Part shown: positions 17,963 to 27,842 of the stretch, in pieces
Numbering within the stretch: the first letter of the stretch is position 1
Layout: the number at the start of each line of letters is the position of its first letter
NCBI GenBank assembly: GCA_002862745.1
Contig: PKDX01000067.1
Location: 1 to 57,114 of the forward strand
From: Bacteroidota bacterium
Lineage (GTDB): Bacteria > Bacteroidota > Bacteroidia > Chitinophagales > UBA8649
DNA: 57,114 bases
Direction of reading: 5' to 3'
Program-made: the position numbers and the translations under genes
The notes under the pieces: generated by a model
What the model was told of the DNA's origin: nothing
The model's input: only the letters and a program-made list of their open reading frames with translations
Database searches by the model: none

Positions 17963-19043
17963 AGATGGAATCAAATTGTTGACTATCCCAAGATAAGGTA
18001 TCACGAAGCCATAGGTCTTCGCCTTGAATTACTAATGGAGTCGTAATGTTGTCGACATACATACCTCCCGTTCCTAATCCTTGGGGTATCGATAGATTTA
18101 AGTATCCCGCCCACTGGGCTATGGCATGAAGGCCTAAATTGGACTCAAGTGCTGAGGTTGGCCAATAATCAATGGATAACGGCTTGGCAAGGTGTATCCA
18201 TTCTTCGCACGCCTCAAATCCTCCTAGAAGTGTGGGTTTGAAAATGAGATATTGGGGCTGAATGGTTTGGAGAAGGTTTTTCTTGTCTTTAAACTTAGTT
18301 ACGCCGATTAACTCCTCGTCTAAGGCGATAGGAATTGGTGATTGTTTGCACAGCGTGGCCATAGCGTCCCACTGACCTTGTCGTATTGGCTGTTCGATGG
18401 AATGAATGTCTAATCTCGACAATTCCTCAAGTTTGGATAAGGCGTTATTTGGTGCAAAGGCGCCATTGGCATCTACGCGTAGAGTAAGGGTTTCTGCGCT
18501 ATATCTTGAGCGTATTCCTTTAAGCAGTTCAATTTCTTTAGCCCAATCAATTGCTCCAATTTTCATCTTTAGGCAAGAAAATCCCTGATCTAACTTGTTA
18601 TCAATCTGTTCTTGCATAAAGCCTGCATCACCCATCCAGATGAGCCCGTTAATGGGAATACCCATTTTTGATTGATTATACGGAGTGTCGTAGGAGCAAA
18701 AACGATGCTTCCCAGCATGGTGGCTATAGCTTAGTGCTATTTCAATTTGTTCTAAGGCGAAAGCTATCGACGGGAGGTGCTGGCATTCAGAAGCCTTGGG
18801 AAAGTGCTGATTGGCGTTCGCCTCCGTAATTAACTCGTTGAGTTTCTGTTCAAAATCAGGGCCTGCTTCAGGACTGAGGTTTGGAAAAACACCGGCCTCA
18901 CCCCAATACACCTTATTTTGAGATTCAAGGCAGATAAAATAGGTCGATTTTTGATGTAGTATGCCTCTCGACGTCCCAGCAGGACGTTTTAGATTCATGT
19001 CATATCGACGAGCAGAAAGCGTAAAGGGACTTATCCGAGCCAT
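17943..19043 (-). CDS. menC: o-succinylbenzoate synthase
   Basis: A 366-residue enolase-superfamily dehydratase that converts SHCHC to o-succinylbenzoate. The catalytic KxK motif is LKMKIGA. Metal ligands lie in LRVDANGAF, SIEQPI and ALDEEL, and the final catalytic lysine is in LIFKPTLLGG. ATG at 19043 overlaps the menA end by 13 bases, which suggests translational coupling. Neighbours on both sides are menaquinone genes. Confidence 0.94.
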   Translation of the reverse strand: MARISPFTLSARRYDMNLKRPAGTSRGILHQKSTYFICLESQNKVYWGEAGVFPNLSPEAGPDFEQKLNELITEANANQHFPKASECQHLPSIAFALEQIEIALSYSHHAGKHRFCSYDTPYNQSKMGIPINGLIWMGDAGFMQEQIDNKLDQGFSCLKMKIGAIDWAKEIELLKGIRSRYSAETLTLRVDANGAFAPNNALSKLEELSRLDIHSIEQPIRQGQWDAMATLCKQSPIPIALDEELIGVTKFKDKKNLLQTIQPQYLIFKPTLLGGFEACEEWIHLAKPLSIDYWPTSALESNLGLHAIAQWAGYLNLSIPQGLGTGGMYVDNITTPLVIQGEDLWLRDTLSWDSQQFDSIYASPSL

Positions 19044-19930
19044 ATATTTCCCACCAAAAATAAGAGTGCAAGCACAAAGCTGCTTAATGCATTGACTTTG
19101 AGCAGTCTATCAAGTTGACTTGGATCGGAATTCTTGAGTACGGTTCGGATATTTTTGGCAATAATTGGCAGAGGGACTAAAAAGATATATTGCGGGTTTT
19201 CAAAGCCATGCTGAAGGGCATAAGTACCAAAAAGAGCGAAGGGAACTAAAGAAAGAAGGGCGAAGTATATTTTCGATCGTTCATGCCCAAGGTAGCCTGC
19301 AATCGTTTGCTTATCATGCTTTAAGTCCTCCTCTCGATCTCTCATATTGTTTAAGTGGAGCACGGATACAGCGAAAAGACCTGTACCTGACGCGGGTAGG
19401 AGCAAATCAAGAGGAAAGGAATGGACCATGCAATAATAGGTGCCAAGTGTCCCAACAAGACCGAAAAACAAAAAGACAAAGACATCCCCAAGTGCTTTGT
19501 AGCCGTAGGCATTTTCTCCCATGGTATAGTTTATAGCACTCCAAATGGATAGTCCTCCAAGCAGATAGAACACCACGATGATAGGAATGCTTTCAAATGC
19601 GATAAAGATCAATGCAGAACCCAATAGGAAGACTATGGCACTTGTGATTAAAATGGCACGTCGCATTTGACTTTGTTCTATCAGTCCAGTAGCTACGGTG
19701 CGCATTTCACCACTTCGATTGTCATCACTTCCTTTGATGGCATCACCGAGATCATTAGCAAAATTCGAAAGAATCTGTAATCCAGAAGCCGTCAGTAGGC
19801 AAAGAATAAAGGGAAGTACTTCAAACGAATTGGCTGAGTAGGCACAAGCTCCGCCTACAAGAACACAGGATAACCCAAGGGGTAAGGTTCTCAATCGAGC
19901 GGCTTGAATCCATGATTTGGTTTGGTTCAC
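19031..19930 (-). CDS. menA: 1,4-dihydroxy-2-naphthoate polyprenyltransferase
   Basis: A 299-residue UbiA-superfamily membrane prenyltransferase with about eight or nine transmembrane helices. It attaches the isoprenoid tail to DHNA, forming demethylmenaquinone. The first aspartate-rich motif is NFANDLGDAIKGSDD and the second is MRDREEDLKHDKQT. The start appears to be GTG at 19930, since the upstream frame has no ATG before a stop and the N-terminus SWIQAARLRTLPL fits the family. It lies 27 bases after menD. Confidence 0.94.
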   Translation of the reverse strand: MNQTKSWIQAARLRTLPLGLSCVLVGGACAYSANSFEVLPFILCLLTASGLQILSNFANDLGDAIKGSDDNRSGEMRTVATGLIEQSQMRRAILITSAIVFLLGSALIFIAFESIPIIVVFYLLGGLSIWSAINYTMGENAYGYKALGDVFVFLFFGLVGTLGTYYCMVHSFPLDLLLPASGTGLFAVSVLHLNNMRDREEDLKHDKQTIAGYLGHERSKIYFALLSLVPFALFGTYALQHGFENPQYIFLVPLPIIAKNIRTVLKNSDPSQLDRLLKVNALSSFVLALLFLVGNIWLG

Positions 19931-19957
19931 TATGTGAAAATAAGACCAAGTCAGGCC

Positions 19958-21694
19958 TTAGTTATCTTTTTCCTGTAATTTTTTTACCTCAGTGAAATAC
20001 TGCTTGAGTATTGCGGCACTGTGCTGACCATCTGTATGCACCACAAGTCCTCTCGCTTCTTTTGAAGGATCTAGTAGCCATTTCATATCCACGTCAAGAG
20101 ATGAATTATTCTTGTTAGCTCTACCTTCACGGCTTTCTAATCCAAGGGCTTGGAGTACTTGATGGATTGCTACATTATGTGGCGAGGTGAAATGATGATT
20201 TACCGAGGGATGCTTGTCAGGACCTGGAATGATGTTAAAGATGTTTCCACCGCCATTATCAATCACGAGTAGCCTGAAGTTTGCTGGCATATTGATTTGC
20301 CATAGCGCATTCGAATCGTATAGCATGGCTAAATCTCCTGTGACACAAAGACATAGCTCGTCGGTTTGACTGGCAAACCCCACAGCAGTGCTGACTTGCC
20401 CATCGATACCACTAACCCCTCGATTACCAAAGTGCTGTTGGCTATTCCAAACAAAAAGCCCGGCATAACGAATGGGTGTGCTATTCCCCCAAAATATGTT
20501 AGTCTTGGGCTGAATATGCTTTGATAAGATCTGATACACGCGATAATCTACAGAATCATCTACTCGATTGATGGTATCGTCTCGCAGCGCTAAACACTGT
20601 CTTTCAATGGAATGACAAATCGATTTTCCTGTAGTGTAGCTTGAAGATTCTGTTAAATTCTTATCCAAGAAGTGTAGGAAGTCTGAGGGCTGCGCTACAA
20701 TTACCTTGGTCAGGGATTGAAATCGATCCCAATACATGGGGCTTGGCGTAATATGCCAGTGTTCGATGTTTTGCTGCCTAAACAAGAACTTAAGTTTTTT
20801 AGAAACCACAGCATTTCCCATGGTGATTACAAGGTCAGGGAGTACCTCGTAGACCTTATTCTCGTGGATATATTCAACCAATGGATCAACTAATGCGATT
20901 CCTGATGTGCAAGATACATTGGCCAAGGTTTCATGCATTACAAGGACATCTTGACGCGCTGCAATCTGCTCAATGATGGACTTCAGGGTGTTTGATGGAG
21001 TGTGCGAACCAAGAACAATGGCGATTCGCTTGTCCTTAAGTGAGGCTAACTCTTCCTCATTTAACATGAATGTTGTGCCAATCGATGACGTAGGATAGAT
21101 TTCTTCAATGACCTTTGGAAGGTTTGCATTGTCGTATGGTGCTATATCGTACAGCGGTTCACGCAAAGGTATGTTGATATGCACTGGGCCTTTAGGCGCT
21201 CTCAATGAGGTATTTATAGCTTGAGATACCATACGCGAAGCATACCATCGATCGGCCTGGGTGTGTACTTCCACTGGGAGTTGAAAAGATGCCTTTATGA
21301 AATTGGAATAGATACCTGTTTGATTGATGCTCTGGTTTTCACCTTGGTCAATCCACTCATTCGGACGATCAGCGGTTAATGCAATAAGGGGAACGTGCTG
21401 GTAAAAGGCTTCCGCGAGCGCAGGACTGTAATTAAGCGGGGCACTACCACTTGTACAAACCATTCCAACCGCTTCGCCTCGCGCTAGAGCGACACCCAAT
21501 GCAAAGAAAGCGGCACAACGCTCATCGGTAATTGTCATACACTCAACGCCTTCCGAGCGCTCAAGGGCTATAACTAAAGGAGCCGATCGGGAGCCAGGGG
21601 AGATCATAAGGCGGTGTACACCTAGCTTTTCTAGGACGTATACAAGATCGGCTATGTGCGTTTTACTCGTGTTATGCGTAGGATTTTTTGCCAT
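19958..21694 (-). CDS. menD: SEPHCHC synthase (MenD)
   Basis: A 578-residue thiamine-diphosphate enzyme that joins 2-oxoglutarate to isochorismate, the first committed step of menaquinone synthesis. The N-terminal region has MISPGSRSAPL and the catalytic-Glu context ITDERCAAFFALG. The C-terminal ThDP/Mg motif includes CVTGDLAMLYDSNAL and LLVIDNGGGNIF. The length is normal. ATG is at 21694, 27 bases after the isochorismate synthase gene. A menB gene, which often follows in related genomes, is absent here. Confidence 0.96.
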   Translation of the reverse strand: MAKNPTHNTSKTHIADLVYVLEKLGVHRLMISPGSRSAPLVIALERSEGVECMTITDERCAAFFALGVALARGEAVGMVCTSGSAPLNYSPALAEAFYQHVPLIALTADRPNEWIDQGENQSINQTGIYSNFIKASFQLPVEVHTQADRWYASRMVSQAINTSLRAPKGPVHINIPLREPLYDIAPYDNANLPKVIEEIYPTSSIGTTFMLNEEELASLKDKRIAIVLGSHTPSNTLKSIIEQIAARQDVLVMHETLANVSCTSGIALVDPLVEYIHENKVYEVLPDLVITMGNAVVSKKLKFLFRQQNIEHWHITPSPMYWDRFQSLTKVIVAQPSDFLHFLDKNLTESSSYTTGKSICHSIERQCLALRDDTINRVDDSVDYRVYQILSKHIQPKTNIFWGNSTPIRYAGLFVWNSQQHFGNRGVSGIDGQVSTAVGFASQTDELCLCVTGDLAMLYDSNALWQINMPANFRLLVIDNGGGNIFNIIPGPDKHPSVNHHFTSPHNVAIHQVLQALGLESREGRANKNNSSLDVDMKWLLDPSKEARGLVVHTDGQHSAAILKQYFTEVKKLQEKDN

Positions 21695-21721
21695 GGCTTA
21701 CCCCTTCCTCGTGGTTTGGTT

Positions 21722-22756
21722 CTACGAATGTAACACCTTGAGCATTGTTTGGGTTTTTTCTTTGGTCTCCAACCACTCTTCCATAGGGCTTGAATCTTTT
21801 GTAAGGCCTGCTCCTACATGCAATACAGCACTATTGTCAAAGAATTCAGCACTACGTAAGTTAACCCATGCATAGTATGCGTTGTGGTGCCTTAGGGCAA
21901 AGTATCCACCGTAGAAGTCTCTAGCCTGACCTTCATGGTCTACAATCCATTGTTTCGCATCCTTCCTTGGTAGCCCACATAGCGCAGCGGTAGGATGTAG
22001 ACATTCCAAAATCCCTTCAGACTTTTCGGTTTGAAAGGATATAGACTGAAATCGGTGCAATAGATGGCCAGCTCTTTTGTTGGTTAATGGACTTGGTGCA
22101 ATTTGCGTAGCACCGTAAGTCGTTAAATCTTGTACTATACCATCTGTTACCAATTGATGTTCTTCGACTTCTTTGGCTGTCCATGGACGGGACAAATTAT
22201 TGTTAGCAGAGGCTACTTGAGTTCCTGCGAGTGCATCCGTTGAATACATTACCTCACCGCTAGATCTTTTAATCGTCTCTAACAACAATTCGGGTGATGC
22301 ACCCATCCAGCAGGAATCTCCGTTCCACCAAGCAAATACGTTGGCATTAGGATACTGCTCACAAAGTGCTTGGAATACCTTGGCGGATGGATGCACAGCA
22401 TGAATGCTAACCTTTCGAGCTGCTACAATTTTTTTCAGATGGCCTCCTTCTTTTAGTGTATTAACACTTTTTGCCACATAGCTTTCGTAGGTATCCTGTG
22501 GGGTAGATGTTGTATTGTTACTCTTGAGCTTTGTATTGTTAGGCCAATGGTGTTTCACCTCATCAAGTGCAATTGCTTGCCCGTGTAAGCTTGTCCATCT
22601 ATTTGCTATAGAAACAAACGGCATTGCTTGAAAGTCGATCTCAAATGTGCTATTTGAATTGGGTGTTCGATTGAATACAAAAACGGCATCTTCCTTGCCA
22701 AAGGGGCTTAGAAAGAGCGGCATATTTCCTTGGGCAAACCGAACAAACAACTCCAT
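21722..22756 (-). CDS. menF: Isochorismate synthase
   Basis: A 344-residue chorismate-utilising enzyme that converts chorismate to isochorismate. The C-terminal catalytic core includes WWNGDSCWMGASPELLLE, EHQLVTDGI, LHPTAALCGLPRKDA and RDFYGGYF, which carry the family's Mg and substrate-binding residues. Because menD follows directly, it should feed menaquinone synthesis and not a siderophore route. ATG is at 22756, one base after the mutS2 stop. Confidence 0.93.
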   Translation of the reverse strand: MELFVRFAQGNMPLFLSPFGKEDAVFVFNRTPNSNSTFEIDFQAMPFVSIANRWTSLHGQAIALDEVKHHWPNNTKLKSNNTTSTPQDTYESYVAKSVNTLKEGGHLKKIVAARKVSIHAVHPSAKVFQALCEQYPNANVFAWWNGDSCWMGASPELLLETIKRSSGEVMYSTDALAGTQVASANNNLSRPWTAKEVEEHQLVTDGIVQDLTTYGATQIAPSPLTNKRAGHLLHRFQSISFQTEKSEGILECLHPTAALCGLPRKDAKQWIVDHEGQARDFYGGYFALRHHNAYYAWVNLRSAEFFDNSAVLHVGAGLTKDSSPMEEWLETKEKTQTMLKVLHS

Positions 22757-22757
22757 G

Positions 22758-25124
22758 CTAGCTTTTTGAAAATTTTACAAGCATTACACCCCGACCTCCA
22801 TCTTTTTCCTCCGGATGCTGGTAGCTTTCAATATGTTTTTTCTGACTTCGAAGCGCTTGGAGCACCGCTTGTCTAAGCACTCCTTGACCTTTTCCATGGA
22901 TGATTCGCACTCTTTCCGCCTGCATGGCTTTGGCATGCGTCAAATAGAGCTCAACGGTATCTATAGCCTCTGCTTTTGTCATTCCTCGTATATCGAGTTC
23001 AGGGTCTAAAGTCGGTGACTTACGAATCGGTTTGCGTACAAATGGTTTTTGTACTTGGGAACTACTTGTATCACTCAACTCCAAATCTTTCATGGCTATT
23101 TCAGCACGGCGATCACTAATGTTCACAATGGCTTTGCGACCCCTTATTTCAAGGACTTCACCTTCCTGATTGGTGGCTTTATGCCGCACCTGGTCTCCAA
23201 CGGAAAACTGAAGCTGACCAGAGGCATTCGTTGATTTACTTTGCTGTTTGCGAAGCTTTGCACGCCGTTTAACAAGATCTTGTAATTGGTCGGCCTTGGC
23301 TTTAGCGCTTTCTTCCTTATGAATGTCTTTCAATAAGGAATTTAGCTTGTCTTGAATGATTTTGTCTTGTTGACTTTCTAAGCTTAAGCGCTCTTCTTTA
23401 AGCCCTGCATATTGTGCTTCTACCTGTTGAAGTTGTTTTGTCATGGTTTTCAGCAACAGCTGATACTCTTCCTGTTGTCGCTGAAGCTCTGTATGCTCCT
23501 TTTGGTGCTGACGGCGCTCCATTTCTAAATTGTGAATGGTTTCATCAAAGGTTAAATCACGATGGTCTACTCGCTGTTTTGCTTCTTCAATGATGTCGGG
23601 TGGGATAGCCATGCGTTTGGCAATCTCGAAGGTGTAGGATGCTCCTGGTTTGCCGAGAAGAAGTTGATATGTAGGACTAAGACTCGTTTCATCAAAGTGC
23701 ATTGAGCCATTGATGATGTGCTGATGATGACTGGCCAATTGCTTTAGATTCCCATAGTGTGTGGTAATCACACCGATGCATTTTTTTTCGCATAGCGCTA
23801 GCAATAAAGACTCTGCCAAGGCAGCACCTAGTTTGGGGTCAGATCCTGAGCCAAATTCATCGATAAGCACTAAACTCTTAGCAGAAGCATGTTCCAAGAA
23901 GTACTTCATGTGAGCAAGCTTAGAGCTGTAGGTAGAGAGCTCGTTTTCCAACGATTGGTCATCGCCAAGGTCTGCATACAATCCATCGAATAGTCCAATG
24001 TTGGATTCTTTACTGCAGGGTAGGGGGAGTCCTAATCGAATAAGCATTTGTATAAGCCCTAACGCCTTTAATGTCATGGACTTTCCTCCTGCATTGGGAC
24101 CGCTAATCAATAGAATTCGCTGATCGTTATCCAAGGTAACATCAAATGGAATTACTTTATCTAGATCACCATCCTCCTTAACAAGCAACGAGGCATTTCG
24201 ACATTCGATAAGTTGCACGACTTGCTTGGATTCTATGGTTGGCATGGAGCAGCAATAGCGGTCACACCATGATGATTTGCTTTGTAGGATGTCTAATTCT
24301 GCGAAAATTTCTTGGCTAAATGCCAGATAGTCGGCTTGGGTTTCAATGATATGGGTAAGACGATCTAGGAGTTTTTGTATCTCCCGCTGTTCTGCTTGAA
24401 CAACACTAAATAGATCATTGTGAAGATGAACGCAAGACTCAGGTTCAATAAAGACGACCTTGCCTGATTCACTTTCGTCATGTAGAATACCCTGTATCTT
24501 CCGTTTATGTTCTGCCTTTACAGCAAGGACACGTCGGCCATTACGAACACTTTCAATGGATTCAAAGAGATAGCCTTGACGTTTTAATCGACCAACTTCT
24601 GATTGAAAGACTTTGTGGATTTTCTTACTGAGTTTTGCCTTTTCAATACGGAGTTCCGCAAGATGTTCACTGGCATCTGAACGGATTTGTCCATCCTCGT
24701 TTAGGATATCTTTAATGGCCTCGACCAAGCGATCATTTCTTATGATGGATTGAATAAGTTGATGAAGGGGGGTAGGCTCACTGTCCCACTCGTCAAGACT
24801 GTCAAGTACTTGGTGAATCGTTTCGGCTACATGCAGTATAGCAACTACTTCATAAAGTTCAAGGATCATTCCCTTTATCTTAAGCTTATCCAAGGACGGT
24901 CGAATGTCCTTAAATCGATCAAAGGGAATCTTATGGCCTTCTTGTTTAAAGTGCTGGTATGCTGTGATTTTTTCGTATACCGCGTTAACCTCATCTGCGG
25001 ATTGTAAAGGCTGATACGCCTGCCAAGCCATACGTCCAAGATCACTTATGCATCCTTTGGTAACAGACTCTGCGAGAATGGGTAAATCAAGTTTTTGCAG
25101 TAAATCGTCAGGATAGGTTTTCAT
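22758..25124 (-). CDS. mutS2: MutS2 endonuclease/ATPase with Smr domain
   Basis: A 788-residue MutS2. The ATPase has Walker A SGPNAGGKSMTLKAL, Walker B LVLIDEFGSGSDPKLG, and a long coiled-coil insertion (about 510-630). The C-terminal Smr nuclease domain has LDIRGMTKAEA and VRIIHGKGQGVLR (about 710-788). MutS2 is not in mismatch repair; it acts on branched DNA and, in some bacteria, on collided ribosomes. It starts immediately at the gpsA stop and is followed one base later by menF, so these genes are likely co-transcribed. Confidence 0.96.
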   Translation of the reverse strand: MKTYPDDLLQKLDLPILAESVTKGCISDLGRMAWQAYQPLQSADEVNAVYEKITAYQHFKQEGHKIPFDRFKDIRPSLDKLKIKGMILELYEVVAILHVAETIHQVLDSLDEWDSEPTPLHQLIQSIIRNDRLVEAIKDILNEDGQIRSDASEHLAELRIEKAKLSKKIHKVFQSEVGRLKRQGYLFESIESVRNGRRVLAVKAEHKRKIQGILHDESESGKVVFIEPESCVHLHNDLFSVVQAEQREIQKLLDRLTHIIETQADYLAFSQEIFAELDILQSKSSWCDRYCCSMPTIESKQVVQLIECRNASLLVKEDGDLDKVIPFDVTLDNDQRILLISGPNAGGKSMTLKALGLIQMLIRLGLPLPCSKESNIGLFDGLYADLGDDQSLENELSTYSSKLAHMKYFLEHASAKSLVLIDEFGSGSDPKLGAALAESLLLALCEKKCIGVITTHYGNLKQLASHHQHIINGSMHFDETSLSPTYQLLLGKPGASYTFEIAKRMAIPPDIIEEAKQRVDHRDLTFDETIHNLEMERRQHQKEHTELQRQQEEYQLLLKTMTKQLQQVEAQYAGLKEERLSLESQQDKIIQDKLNSLLKDIHKEESAKAKADQLQDLVKRRAKLRKQQSKSTNASGQLQFSVGDQVRHKATNQEGEVLEIRGRKAIVNISDRRAEIAMKDLELSDTSSSQVQKPFVRKPIRKSPTLDPELDIRGMTKAEAIDTVELYLTHAKAMQAERVRIIHGKGQGVLRQAVLQALRSQKKHIESYQHPEEKDGGRGVMLVKFSKS

Positions 25125-26159
25125 CTAAAGGGCAAATTCAACATCGTTTTCACCGGTAGCTTTCATAAAAACGTCCACTAAGCTTTTTGGATCTTTTTGA
25201 TCAAAAAGAATTTCATGTAATACTTGAGCTATAGGTATTCGTGAAGTATAACGCCATTCATTATGAATGAGTTTAAGTGTTTTAAGTCCCTCTATAGTTT
25301 CTATCGAATCCTGTATGATGGATTCGATGTTTTCTCCCTTAGCAATTCGATAGCCTACGGTGAAGTTCCTACTCAGCGGGCTTTGGCAGGTCGTCATGAG
25401 ATCGCCAACTCCAGCTAGACCTAGAAATGACGTGGAGGATACGCCTAAACGATTCGCAATATATATGATCTCTGCAAGAGCTCGAGTGATGTAGAGGGAC
25501 CGTGCATTGGAGCCTAACTTAAGGCCCTCTGTAATGCCTGCGCCGATGGCAATGTAATTTTTTAAAATTCCTGCTAATTCAATAGCTAATAAGTCGTTGC
25601 TTCCAAATACTTGGAATCGATCGGAGGAAAACAACTCCTTTCCGATCGTGATTACTTCATTAAATCGACTGCCGATAACCGCACCTGCAGGAAGTCCTTG
25701 ATGAATCTCATGGGATAAGTTCGGACCAGCTATCATTCCAATACGACGAACCGTAGTGAATTGTTCAAAGTATTCACTTACCGTTAATGGACGGTGGCTT
25801 TGGGTATCCGGGTTTGCGTTACTTTGAATAAAGCCTTTGGTCGCATGGATAATAAAATGGCCGGGATTTATAACATGTTGAATAGCCTGTGCGAGTTCGG
25901 GGTAATTGTCAGATGGAATAGCAGGGATAAGAACCTCACAAGTATTACAGAGATGTTCCAAGTCGGTCTCCAAGGTCACGTTATCGTGGAGCAATACATC
26001 TCTTAACTGGCGATTCGCCATAAAGCTTGCTGTATCTTCTTGTCGTCGACTGTAAAGTTTTACAGGATGTTTTTCGGCGAGAAGATTACATAGGGCGAGC
26101 CCAAATTTCCCGGCTCCAATGACCCCTACACCCATGTCTTTGTTATATGTTGTCGACAT
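25125..26159 (-). CDS. gpsA: NAD(P)-dependent glycerol-3-phosphate dehydrogenase
   Basis: A 344-residue enzyme that reduces dihydroxyacetone phosphate to sn-glycerol-3-phosphate, the backbone of phospholipids. The N-terminal Rossmann motif is GVIGAGKFGLAL. The catalytic region has ELAGILKNYIAIGAGI, with the active-site Lys, and a conserved LAGVGDLMTTCQSPLSRN. I chose ATG at 26159, overlapping the acyltransferase end by 17 bases; upstream residues in the same frame do not look like GpsA. The neighbouring PlsB-like enzyme would use its product. Confidence 0.95.
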   Translation of the reverse strand: MSTTYNKDMGVGVIGAGKFGLALCNLLAEKHPVKLYSRRQEDTASFMANRQLRDVLLHDNVTLETDLEHLCNTCEVLIPAIPSDNYPELAQAIQHVINPGHFIIHATKGFIQSNANPDTQSHRPLTVSEYFEQFTTVRRIGMIAGPNLSHEIHQGLPAGAVIGSRFNEVITIGKELFSSDRFQVFGSNDLLAIELAGILKNYIAIGAGITEGLKLGSNARSLYITRALAEIIYIANRLGVSSTSFLGLAGVGDLMTTCQSPLSRNFTVGYRIAKGENIESIIQDSIETIEGLKTLKLIHNEWRYTSRIPIAQVLHEILFDQKDPKSLVDVFMKATGENDVEFAL

Positions 26160-27822
26160 AGGCTTCCATTTGATTCGCATAAAAATGAAGAAGTAGCAAG
26201 CTTTCTGACCGCAGTTTGCCATCGCTCGAACGAAGAAGGGCGCGTTTGGAATTATATATCCCGAGATGTTTTACACCATGGGATGCAATGGCTGTAGTGG
26301 ATTGCTCTAACTGTGTGCTAAGTATACAATTGCCTTGACTTGCCTTAATGCGAACATGATCAATGGTGCGTTGGCAGGCATCCAAAAAATCATCCCACTC
26401 CCAAGTGACATCCTCCAAAGGAAGACGCAAAAGCTCATATAAATCCAGCTTGGGAAAGGAAGCTCTGAGCATTCTAAAGGCAACTAAGGCAACAATGTTG
26501 CTGGATAATACTACTTTGTTATCGTGTAAGCCTTTCTGAACGATTTGTCCGAGATCCTGAGCATAGACCGAATCTCTTTGATCGTCGTGTACATGGTCAT
26601 TTCCCCGTCTAAAATATTCCTCGCGATTGATGAAGTTGCCGTGCACATCCAGCGACCGGCCTGATGCGTCTAGTTTGTTTCCAAAAATATCGGTCGGCTC
26701 ACCAAAGGCGATATGAATTTCTGGCTTGGTGTAGCGATGAGAAAAAAGAATAGATAGCAAACGGTAGGAGGTTGCTGTGACACTTGCTTCCTTGATATAT
26801 TGCTCCCTTCCTTGTTTTTTAAGGTGCTGATCGATAAGGGACTCTGCTTCCAAGGTAAAGGAGTAGTTGATGGAGACCGGCACGATGATTACCGGTTTGT
26901 TTTTCTTCCCCTCATCGAGTACATAGTCTTTTTGAGTCTGTACGGCTGTTCCTAGTAATCCAAGTTTTAATTTGTTGATAAGGCTACCTGAACGACTTCG
27001 AGTACCTTCTGGAAAAAACAAGCTATGGACGCCTCTTGCCAAGCAAACCGATGAATAGGATTTGAGTACTTCAAGGTAGATGGCATTCTTTTTACGGCGG
27101 TCCACTTTATAGGCACCCAATTGATTCATTTTTTGGCTAAGCCAGGGTAGCGTAAATAAATTGATTCCTGCGCCATAGGTCATGGCAGGTAGGCCAAGAA
27201 GATCTATGCCATATCCAATGGTTGGTGAGTCTAAGTTGGTTTGATGATTGGGTAATACGATGAGCGGGCCGACACTCGAAAGCGCTCTGAGCCGTTCTAT
27301 ATCGCCATAAAAGATAAAGCGATCATAGATTGAATCTTTACTTCGCCAGATTTTTTGGATTCGCCGTCCAGGAGCGGATTTAAGGAGTCCTCCGTAGAAA
27401 TAGGGTAGAATACGTTGGGCAAAACGATAAGCTCGTGGCTCAAAACGACTTAAAATTTCTTGCAAATAGTGATTGGTGATCTGGGTGAGGATGCCTTCTA
27501 AATGACTATTGGAGGTATGGTTGTTTTGTTTTTCTAACTCAAGCATCTGAGCCTTGATATCTGCCCAAAAAAGGGCTTCACTTTGTTTGTCTGTTTTCCA
27601 AGGATTCTGAGTAAGTCTAATCTTCTCGAGGTAGATTACATTTTTCAACAGCTCATAAAATTCTGAAGAATCTTGAAAGTTTCTTTTCAAGGCATTCAGT
27701 GTTCGTGTTCTTACTTGAGCCTTAAATTCTTTACGTTCCAACGTCGTCTTGGTTAACGGCCACTGGTTAACATCCTCGATAACGGGCTTAAGCGGTAAGC
27801 GTTCTGTATGCGCCTTATTCAC
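26143..27822 (-). CDS. PlsB/PlsC-type glycerolphosphate acyltransferase
   Basis: A 559-residue acyltransferase that likely acylates glycerol-3-phosphate or its 1-acyl derivative at the inner membrane. The catalytic HxxxxD box is NHQTNLDSPTIG, and the substrate-binding motif is LFFPEGTRSRSG. It is much longer than PlsC, with ~170 extra N-terminal residues and a ~150-residue C-terminal region of unknown role. This resembles PlsB-type enzymes. The start seems to be GTG at 27822, with no usable ATG upstream. It is directly coupled to gpsA, which supports glycerol-3-phosphate as acceptor. Confidence 0.85.
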   Translation of the reverse strand: MNKAHTERLPLKPVIEDVNQWPLTKTTLERKEFKAQVRTRTLNALKRNFQDSSEFYELLKNVIYLEKIRLTQNPWKTDKQSEALFWADIKAQMLELEKQNNHTSNSHLEGILTQITNHYLQEILSRFEPRAYRFAQRILPYFYGGLLKSAPGRRIQKIWRSKDSIYDRFIFYGDIERLRALSSVGPLIVLPNHQTNLDSPTIGYGIDLLGLPAMTYGAGINLFTLPWLSQKMNQLGAYKVDRRKKNAIYLEVLKSYSSVCLARGVHSLFFPEGTRSRSGSLINKLKLGLLGTAVQTQKDYVLDEGKKNKPVIIVPVSINYSFTLEAESLIDQHLKKQGREQYIKEASVTATSYRLLSILFSHRYTKPEIHIAFGEPTDIFGNKLDASGRSLDVHGNFINREEYFRRGNDHVHDDQRDSVYAQDLGQIVQKGLHDNKVVLSSNIVALVAFRMLRASFPKLDLYELLRLPLEDVTWEWDDFLDACQRTIDHVRIKASQGNCILSTQLEQSTTAIASHGVKHLGIYNSKRALLRSSDGKLRSESLLLLHFYANQMEAYVDNI

Positions 27823-27842
27823 CTGATTCGGATTGACGATGA

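Noticed and set aside
19165-19536. 123-residue plus-strand ORF inside menA
   Set aside because: It is antisense to MenA, whose prenyltransferase motifs are intact. The composition is that of a shadow frame.
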